From: Winogradskyella epiphytica
Lineage (GTDB): Bacteria > Bacteroidota > Bacteroidia > Flavobacteriales > Flavobacteriaceae
Assembly: GCF_003217215.1 (NCBI RefSeq)
Contig: NZ_QJTD01000002.1
Coordinates: 384,654 to 448,653, forward strand
Length of the DNA: 64,000 nucleotides
Direction of reading: 5' to 3'
Positions 28,828 through 35,490 of this stretch are shown here, piece by piece; within the stretch, counting starts at the first letter, position 1; each line of letters opens with the position of its first letter. A program made the translations under genes and the position numbers. The notes beneath the pieces were generated by a model, which saw only the letters and a program-made list of their open reading frames with translations, searched no databases and was not told where the DNA came from.

Positions 28828-28935
28828 ATGAAGAAAATTAAAGACATATCATTCAACACATCTCATAGTTCTAACTATGCAGTTATGTCTATTATTTTTA
28901 TTTCTACTATGATTACCCCTTGGGGTAATTTATAA
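28828..28935 (+). CDS. thrL: Putative thr operon leader peptide
   Basis: A 35-codon frame ends in TAA at 28933. Its second half is MSIIFISTMITPWGNL. Codons 22-30 (28891-28917) are ATT ATT TTT ATT TCT ACT ATG ATT ACC: four Ile, two Thr and one Met in nine codons. A shorter 16-residue version could start at the internal ATG at 28885. Leader peptides of thr operons in enterobacteria carry Thr and Ile codons that sense charged tRNAs, and Met is a further product of the thrA pathway. It is followed by a terminator-like hairpin at 28991-29028 and then thrA. A palindrome (ATTACCCC-TT-GGGGTAAT, 28912-28929) covers the last sensing codons. Translation is not shown by sequence alone. Confidence 0.65.
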   Translation: MKKIKDISFNTSHSSNYAVMSIIFISTMITPWGNL

Positions 28936-28990
28936 ACTATAATCCGTCCTATTTAGTCTATTCAGACACTTTTACTTTTTTCATTTCCAT

Positions 28991-29028
28991 TTATATGAAA
29001 CATCCATGATGTAGCGTATAATCTTTTT
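28991..29028 (+). terminator. Putative attenuator hairpin upstream of thrA
   Basis: A stem of TTATATG with CGTATAA (one U-G pair), a 2x2 internal loop, then ACATC with GATGT around a CAT loop, is followed by TCTTTTT. It ends 14 bases before the thrA ATG, so termination here would silence the operon. TTTCAT at 28979-28984 can pair with ATGAAA at 28995-29000 inside the left arm, a possible antiterminator. The stem is AU-rich, so stability should be calculated. Confidence 0.6.
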
Positions 29029-29042
29029 AAAACATTTTGAAT

Positions 29043-31517
29043 ATGAGAGTACTTAAGTTTGGTGGAACCTCTATCGGTTCAGCTGATAACATAAATAAAG
29101 TAATTAACATTTTAGATGAAAAATCTAAAAGTGATAATATTGTCGTTGTAGTTTCTGCTGTTGGAGGCATAACCGATAAATTATTAGAAGCAGCAAATTT
29201 AGCCTGCGATAAGAATTTAGACTATAAACCTGCTTATGAGGTTATATGTTTGATTCATAAGACAATCATTGATGAGTTATTTTTAAATTCTGAAAAGAAT
29301 TTAACTATTCAAACGCATTATACACAACTCCACCAAATAGTTTCAGAAAAACTCAGTGAACTAAGTCGTCTTTTAGATGGCATCTATCTTATCAATGAAT
29401 TATCACCTAAAACAAAGGATAAATTATTAAGTTTTGGTGAGGGACTATCTTCAACGATTATCTATCACACCCTCAAATCAAGACAGATTGATGTAAGTTT
29501 TAAAAATTCACAAGATTTAATTGTAACTGATTCTACCTTCAATAATGCAATCGTCAATTTTGGAATTACAGATAAGAATATTAAAACCTACTTTGACTCT
29601 AGTTCAAGTGCTATAGTACTACTTCCCGGTTTTATAGGAAAATCCTTAAGAGGCGAATTTACAACTTTAGGTCGTGGAGGTTCGGACTATACGGCAGCTA
29701 TAATTGCCGCCAATTTAGAAGCAAAAGAATTACAAATATGGACAGATGTAAGCGGCATGTACACCACGAACCCGAAATTGGTTAAACAGGCAGCACCAAT
29801 AGTTCAGCTTTCATATCAAGAAGCTATAGAGCTATCGCATTTTGGTGCTAAAGTATTGTATCCACCTACTGTTCTGCCAGTGCTTAAGAAGAATATTCCG
29901 ATTGTAATTAAAAACACACAAGCACCAAAAGCTATCGGAACAACTATAACCGAAATCGTTGTTCCCAATGGAGGTTCACCTGTTAAAGGCATTAGTAATA
30001 TCGATAAAATTGCTCTATTGACCTTACAGGGTAATGGAATGGTTGGTGTCCCTGGTTTTAGTAAACGTTTATTTGAAATACTTGCTCAAGAAAAAATCAA
30101 CAGTATTTTAATTACACAATCGTCTTCAGAGTATTCCATTTGTTTCGGTATTTTAGAAGAAGATGCGGCTAGAGCAAAAGAAGCTATAGATTTAGTATTT
30201 GAATATGAAATTCAACTTCAAAAAATTGATCCAATTATTATTGAAACTAACTTATCTATCATCGCCGTTGTTGGAGATAAGATGAAAAATCACCAAGGCA
30301 TTAGCGGTAAAATGTTTAGTACCTTAGGAAAAAACAATGTAAATATAAGAGCAATCGCTCAAGGAGCATCCGAGCGAAATATCTCAGCTGTAATTAATAA
30401 AAACGATGTCAAAAAAGCATTAAACTGTTTGCACGAGCAGTTTTTTGAAACTAAAACCAAACAAATGAATTTATTTATTACTGGTGTAGGTAATGTTGGA
30501 GAACGTTTATTAGAGCAAATAAAACAACAAAAAGCCTACGTAAAAGAAAATTTTAAAATCAACTTACGAGTTATTGGCTTATCCAATTCAAGGACCATGG
30601 TTGTTAATGATGATGGCATCAATTTGAAGCATTGGAAAGACGAACTGAAAGATGGTGAGAAAGCAAGTTTAGAAGAATTTTTCGAGCATGCTAAAAACCT
30701 AAACTTAAGAAATTCAGTTTTTATAGACATCACAGCTAACGAAGCCGTCGCAAACAGTTACGCTAACTACCTTAAAGAAAGTATGTCTGTTATAGCTTGT
30801 AATAAAATTGCTTGTTCTGGTGATATCAATTATTATAATGAATTGAAAACATTATCTCGAAAATATAATGCATCATTCTTATTTGAAACCAATGTTGGCG
30901 CCGGCTTACCCATAATAGACACCTTAAATCATTTAATCACTTCCGGAGACAAAATAAACACGATACAGGCTGTTTTATCTGGGAGTCTGAATTTTATTTT
31001 TAATAATTTTAACGCGGATACCACTTTTCATGACGTTGTAAAACAAGCTCAACAAGAAGGTTATACAGAACCAGACCCTCGGATTGATTTAAGCGGAATT
31101 GATGTGGCTCGTAAAATTTTGATATTAGCTCGAGAAAGTGGCAATGCTTTGGAATTATCAGATATTGAAAGTGCATCATTTTTAACACCTAAGGCTAACA
31201 GTTCGGAGTCGGTAGAAGATTTTTTTAAAACATTAATTGAAGATGAAGGCCATTACCAACATTTATTAAAATCCGCTCAAAAATCTCATTGCCAATTAAA
31301 GTTCGTAGCTGAGTTAGATAATGGTAAAGCCAAGGTTGGACTAAAAGAAATCCCAGAAGGGCATCCTTTTTATAATTTAGAAGGAAAAGATAATATAGTT
31401 ATGTTTTACACACAACGTTATTCCGAACAGCCTTTAATTATAAAAGGTGCTGGTGCTGGTGCAGACGTTACTGCCTCTGGCTTGTTTGCCGATATCATTA
31501 GAATCGCTAATAATTAA
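29043..31517 (+). CDS. thrA: Bifunctional aspartate kinase / homoserine dehydrogenase
   Basis: An 824-residue enzyme for the first and third steps from aspartate to threonine. The N-terminal aspartokinase begins MRVLKFGGTSIGSADN and shows FTTLGRGGSDYTAA. Two ACT-type regulatory units follow (GNGMVGVPGFSKRLFEIL and VGDKMKNHQGISGKMFSTLG), which in homologues bind threonine for feedback inhibition. The homoserine dehydrogenase starts at about residue 470 with FITGVGNVGERLLEQI and continues with NVGAGLPIIDTL and GYTEPDPRIDLSG. The ATG at 29043 is the family start, and the TTG two codons upstream is not needed. It is first in thrABC and lies directly after a leader frame and hairpin. Confidence 0.96.
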   Translation: MRVLKFGGTSIGSADNINKVINILDEKSKSDNIVVVVSAVGGITDKLLEAANLACDKNLDYKPAYEVICLIHKTIIDELFLNSEKNLTIQTHYTQLHQIVSEKLSELSRLLDGIYLINELSPKTKDKLLSFGEGLSSTIIYHTLKSRQIDVSFKNSQDLIVTDSTFNNAIVNFGITDKNIKTYFDSSSSAIVLLPGFIGKSLRGEFTTLGRGGSDYTAAIIAANLEAKELQIWTDVSGMYTTNPKLVKQAAPIVQLSYQEAIELSHFGAKVLYPPTVLPVLKKNIPIVIKNTQAPKAIGTTITEIVVPNGGSPVKGISNIDKIALLTLQGNGMVGVPGFSKRLFEILAQEKINSILITQSSSEYSICFGILEEDAARAKEAIDLVFEYEIQLQKIDPIIIETNLSIIAVVGDKMKNHQGISGKMFSTLGKNNVNIRAIAQGASERNISAVINKNDVKKALNCLHEQFFETKTKQMNLFITGVGNVGERLLEQIKQQKAYVKENFKINLRVIGLSNSRTMVVNDDGINLKHWKDELKDGEKASLEEFFEHAKNLNLRNSVFIDITANEAVANSYANYLKESMSVIACNKIACSGDINYYNELKTLSRKYNASFLFETNVGAGLPIIDTLNHLITSGDKINTIQAVLSGSLNFIFNNFNADTTFHDVVKQAQQEGYTEPDPRIDLSGIDVARKILILARESGNALELSDIESASFLTPKANSSESVEDFFKTLIEDEGHYQHLLKSAQKSHCQLKFVAELDNGKAKVGLKEIPEGHPFYNLEGKDNIVMFYTQRYSEQPLIIKGAGAGADVTASGLFADIIRIANN

Positions 31518-31519
31518 TT

Positions 31520-32443
31520 ATGAAAAATGAAATAAAGATTTTCTCACCTGCAACGGTCGCGAATGTCGCCTGTGGTTTTGATGTGCTTGGTTTTTGTTTA
31601 GATTCCATCGGTGATGAAATGATTATTAGGAAAACAGAAGCTCAAGGCCTCAAAATAACAAAAGTAGAAGGTTACGATTTGCCTTATGAAATTGAACAAA
31701 ATGTAGCTGGAGTTTCAGCTCATGCTATGTATACTGCGTTAGAACCAGATTGTGGTTTTGAGATTGAAATCTATAAGAAAATAAAACCAGGAAGTGGCAT
31801 TGGAAGTAGTGCTGCAAGTGCTGCAGGAAGTGTATGGGGAATGAATGAATTACTGGGAAATCCTTTAAATCAAACTCAACTCACCTATTATGCCATGAAA
31901 GGTGAGGCATTAGCTAGTCAGTGTGAACATGCAGACAATTTAGCTCCAGCCATCTTTGGAGGATTCACTTTAGTGAAGTCAATTGACCCATTACATATTT
32001 TACAATTACCTACACCTTCAGAACTCTATGCGACATTAATACATCCGCAAATAGAAGTAAAAACATCAGAGTCAAGAGCAATTCTTCCAAAGGAAATTCC
32101 ATTACAGAATGCTATTTCTCAATGGGCAAATGTTGGTAGTTTAGTTCATGCGCTACATACCGCCGATTATGATTTAATAAAAGAGTCATTGATTGATAGT
32201 GTAGTTGAATCGCACAGAAAAGAATTAATTCCGCATTTTGATGCTGTCAAAACGGCTGCTTTAAACGCTGGAGCATTAGGTTGCGCAATTTCTGGAGCTG
32301 GACCTTCCATATTTGCATTGAGCAAAGGTAAAAAAACTGCGACTGCAGTGGAATCGGCGATGCGAATTGTGTACTCCAATACAGAAATAGAATTTGAAAC
32401 TTATGTTTCCAAAATTAATGTAGAAGGCATATATAAAATATAA
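31520..32443 (+). CDS. thrB: Homoserine kinase
   Basis: A 307-residue GHMP kinase that phosphorylates L-homoserine. The opening IKIFSPATVANVACGFDVLGFCLD and the ATP loop KPGSGIGSSAASAAGS (about 92-107) are diagnostic, as is the late GCAISGAGPSIFALS motif. Length is canonical. The ATG is two bases after the thrA stop, so the two are tightly coupled in the thr operon. A 114-base gap to thrC shows no terminator or clear promoter, so thrC is probably on the same transcript. Confidence 0.96.
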   Translation: MKNEIKIFSPATVANVACGFDVLGFCLDSIGDEMIIRKTEAQGLKITKVEGYDLPYEIEQNVAGVSAHAMYTALEPDCGFEIEIYKKIKPGSGIGSSAASAAGSVWGMNELLGNPLNQTQLTYYAMKGEALASQCEHADNLAPAIFGGFTLVKSIDPLHILQLPTPSELYATLIHPQIEVKTSESRAILPKEIPLQNAISQWANVGSLVHALHTADYDLIKESLIDSVVESHRKELIPHFDAVKTAALNAGALGCAISGAGPSIFALSKGKKTATAVESAMRIVYSNTEIEFETYVSKINVEGIYKI

Positions 32444-32557
32444 ACTGTTACAAAAGTCCGTACAAAGTAAACATAGTGGCTCCCAAAGGTTTCGTGTTTA
32501 AGCACGGAAATTATTTTGATTTAGAATAGTCTCAGTATTTAAAGTATTAAAAAACAT

Positions 32558-33856
32558 ATGAAATATTATAGTTTAAACCGCATAGCGCCTAAGGCAACAT
32601 TTAAAGAGGCTGTTATAAGAGGACTCGCTCCTGATAAGGGGTTATATTTTCCGGAATCTATTACACCTTTAGATGCAAGCTTTTTTGAAACTATTGAAGA
32701 GAAGTCAAATACGGAAATAGCTTTTGAAGCAATAAAACAGTTTGTTGTTCCTGAGATTCCTGAAGACATTCTTAAAAGTATTATTGAGGAGACTTTAAAT
32801 TTTGATTTTCCTGTGGTAGAAATTAATAATAAAGTTTCAGTATTAGAATTGTTTCATGGACCAACGATGGCTTTTAAAGATGTTGGTGCCCGCTTCATGG
32901 CGAGATGCTTAGGCTATTTTAATCAATCAAACACGAAGGATGTCACAGTTTTAGTTGCCACATCAGGTGACACAGGAGGTGCAGTTGCTAATGGTTTTTT
33001 AGGCGTGAAAGGTGTCAATGTAGTTATTCTCTATCCAAGTGGAAAAGTAAGTGATATACAGGAGAAACAATTAACGACACTAGGTCAGAATATCACAGCT
33101 TTAGAAGTTGATGGCGTCTTTGACGATTGTCAAGACATGGTAAAACGTGCATTTTTGGATGAAGATATAACTAGCAAAATACAATTAACTTCGGCTAATT
33201 CTATTAATATAGCACGTTGGTTGCCACAACTATTTTACTTCATGTTTGCATACAAACAATTAAAGTCAACATACAATAGTATTTCTTTCTCTGTTCCAAG
33301 TGGCAATTTTGGAAATATATGCGCTGGCATGGTTGCTCAGAAGTTAGGTTTACCTGTAAAACATTTTATCGCCGCTAACAACGCTAATGATACTGTTGTT
33401 AATTATATGGCTACGCAATCATATAAACCTAAACCATCGGTTTCAACCATTAGTAATGCCATGGATGTTGGAAACCCTAGTAATTTTGTGAGAATATTAG
33501 AATTACATCAGCATAACTTTGAGGCTCTAAAAGGTAATTTTTCATCATTTAGCTTTACAGATGACGACACTAAAACTGCACTATTTGAATTATATAATGA
33601 TTATAATTATGTTGCAGACCCTCACGGGGCCGTTGGTTTTCTAGGTGCTAAATCGTATTTAGAAAATAATGATGGTCATGTCGTATTTTTAGAAACGGCT
33701 CATCCGACCAAATTTTTAGACACCATTAGCAAAGTGATTAAGCGAGATGTACCACTTCCACCCCAAATTTCATCTATAATGGACGGCCAAAAGCAATCCA
33801 TAAAAATAAATTCGTATGGCCATTTAAAAAGCCATCTATTAGAGAGTTATTTTTAA
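32558..33856 (+). CDS. thrC: Threonine synthase
   Basis: A 432-residue PLP enzyme that converts O-phosphohomoserine to threonine. The PLP lysine lies in HGPTMAFKDVGARFMAR (about residues 105-121). VATSGDTGGAVANGFLG binds the phosphate, and SVPSGNFGNICAGMVA is the second conserved loop. The N-terminal MKYYSLNR...ATFKEAVIRGLAPDKGLYFPE segment is typical of the family. It is the third gene of the thr operon. The next gene, a GIY-YIG-like frame, starts 47 bases later without an intervening terminator. Confidence 0.96.
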   Translation: MKYYSLNRIAPKATFKEAVIRGLAPDKGLYFPESITPLDASFFETIEEKSNTEIAFEAIKQFVVPEIPEDILKSIIEETLNFDFPVVEINNKVSVLELFHGPTMAFKDVGARFMARCLGYFNQSNTKDVTVLVATSGDTGGAVANGFLGVKGVNVVILYPSGKVSDIQEKQLTTLGQNITALEVDGVFDDCQDMVKRAFLDEDITSKIQLTSANSINIARWLPQLFYFMFAYKQLKSTYNSISFSVPSGNFGNICAGMVAQKLGLPVKHFIAANNANDTVVNYMATQSYKPKPSVSTISNAMDVGNPSNFVRILELHQHNFEALKGNFSSFSFTDDDTKTALFELYNDYNYVADPHGAVGFLGAKSYLENNDGHVVFLETAHPTKFLDTISKVIKRDVPLPPQISSIMDGQKQSIKINSYGHLKSHLLESYF

Positions 33857-33903
33857 TAATTAATACTGAAATTCAATTTGAGGTATAAAAAGAAGTATTC
33901 ATA

Positions 33904-34254
33904 ATGTCAAAGGTTCAATACACTATATGTGTTATAGAGTTATCGAAACGCGTATTCACAGAAAATGCAAAATTTAGAAACGCCAATCCTCAGTTTAATG
34001 GGGTGTTAGAATGTTTATATGTAGGCATGACTAGTAAATCACCGAAAGAACGATTTTTACAGCATAAATCGGGTTATAGGAATAAAAAAGGTTATAAAAT
34101 ATCTTCAAATATTGTTGAAAAATACGGTACGTATTTACGTCCGAGTTTATATAATCATATTGATCCTTTTTTCAACAGAGCCGAAGCTTTAGTTGCAGAA
34201 GAACAAATTTCTTTAGAATTAAGAAGAGAAGGATACGCCGTTTGGTTTAACTAA
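33904..34254 (+). CDS. Small GIY-YIG-like protein
   Basis: A 116-residue protein with features of the GIY-YIG nuclease fold: a first strand YTICVIELS, then CLYVGMTSKSPKERFLQHKSG (the YVG at 39-41 and Arg50 match the second strand and helix of the fold) and a Glu-rich helix AEALVAEEQ (93-101) that could supply the metal-binding Glu. The classical GIY triplet is replaced by ICV. Function is unknown and nuclease activity is inferred only. It follows thrC by 47 bases, and its last eight bases overlap the 3' end of bshA on the other strand. I see no sign of a homing endonuclease. Confidence 0.7.
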   Translation: MSKVQYTICVIELSKRVFTENAKFRNANPQFNGVLECLYVGMTSKSPKERFLQHKSGYRNKKGYKISSNIVEKYGTYLRPSLYNHIDPFFNRAEALVAEEQISLELRREGYAVWFN

Positions 34255-35386
34255 GCTTTAAAAATTCCTTTAAGGTTTCTTCATAAATCTTTTCATACAT
34301 AGGAACAATGTTGTGTAAGTCAAATTTTTGAGATTGCGATTTTGCATTCGCTTTAAATTGATCCAAAGTGTCCAAATCTGTTAAGATTTTTAGAGCATTC
34401 CTAGACATATCATTAACAGCACCTACATCACTTAAATATCCAGAAAATCCATCTTCATTAACTTCAGACAAACCACCGGAATTAGTAGAAATCACAGGAA
34501 CATTACTAGCCATTGCTTCTAAAGCTGCTAATCCAAAACTTTCAGTTTGTGAGGGTAACAAAAACAAATCACTAAAACATAAAATTCGGTCAATTTCATG
34601 ACTATTTCCAAAGAATACTATGCGATCAGATATTCCTAATTCTTCAGCTAATAATTCGGCCTTCTCCTTTTCTGGACCATCTCCAACCATCATTAATTTG
34701 GCAGGTAGTTCTTTTTGAATATTATAAAATATTGTAATGACATCAGGAATACGTTTCACTTCCCTAAAATTACTTATATGGGTGATGATACGCTCATGAT
34801 CTTCTGCCATCATTCCTCTCTGACAATCCGTATAACTATGGACATGTTTTTCTAAATCGATAAAGTTAGGCACTACATGAATGTCTCTTTTAATATCAAA
34901 TAATCTCATGGTTTCCTTCTTCAAGCTTTCCGAAACTGAAGTTACAGCATTAGATTTATTAATACTAAATGTTACTGCAGGCTTGTAAAACGGATGACTT
35001 CCCACTAAGGTAATATCTGTTCCATGTAAGGTGGTAACGATGGGCACATTAATCCCTTCGTCTTTAAGCATTTGTTGCGCCATATAAGCCGCATAGGCAT
35101 GAGGAATGGCATAATGAACATGTAGCAATTCAATACCATGTAACTTTACCATATCCACTAATTTACTCGATAAGGCGAGCTCATAAGGCTGGTATAGAAA
35201 TAAAGGATATTCTGGAACATGTACTTCATGAAAATGAACGTTGTTACTCAACAATTCTAAACGAACAGGCTGACTATAAGTAATAAAATGAATTTCGTGT
35301 CCTCGTTTTGAAAGCTCTAAGCCCAATTCTGTAGCCACGACGCCACTTCCGCCAAAGGTTGGATAACAAACTATTCCTATTTTCAT
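34247..35386 (-). CDS. bshA: N-acetyl-alpha-D-glucosaminyl L-malate synthase (bacillithiol biosynthesis)
   Basis: A 379-residue GT4-type retaining glycosyltransferase that joins UDP-GlcNAc and L-malate in the first step of bacillithiol synthesis. The opening MKIGIVCYPTFGGSGVVATE is the BshA signature. HVHYAIPHAYAAYMA, TTLHGTDITLVGSHP and the C-terminal ESFGLAALEAMA sugar-nucleotide motif are also visible. This implies that the cell makes bacillithiol as a low-molecular-weight thiol. The bshB and bshC partners are not in the window. It lies 104 bases after the GH3/beta-lactamase gene on the same strand. Confidence 0.95.
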   Translation of the reverse strand: MKIGIVCYPTFGGSGVVATELGLELSKRGHEIHFITYSQPVRLELLSNNVHFHEVHVPEYPLFLYQPYELALSSKLVDMVKLHGIELLHVHYAIPHAYAAYMAQQMLKDEGINVPIVTTLHGTDITLVGSHPFYKPAVTFSINKSNAVTSVSESLKKETMRLFDIKRDIHVVPNFIDLEKHVHSYTDCQRGMMAEDHERIITHISNFREVKRIPDVITIFYNIQKELPAKLMMVGDGPEKEKAELLAEELGISDRIVFFGNSHEIDRILCFSDLFLLPSQTESFGLAALEAMASNVPVISTNSGGLSEVNEDGFSGYLSDVGAVNDMSRNALKILTDLDTLDQFKANAKSQSQKFDLHNIVPMYEKIYEETLKEFLKLS

Positions 35387-35490
35387 CTAAAGTTTTATAT
35401 TTTTTAAAGTCCTTAAAGTTAAGTTTTTTTCAACTGTAGATTTATACTTTAAGTTCTTTTTAACGCGCTCATTACAAGAAACACCTACAA

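Noticed and set aside
33904-34254. Homing endonuclease or mobile element
   Set aside because: The GIY-YIG-like frame is not inserted in another gene, has no repeats or intron-like flanks, and shows base composition like its neighbours.
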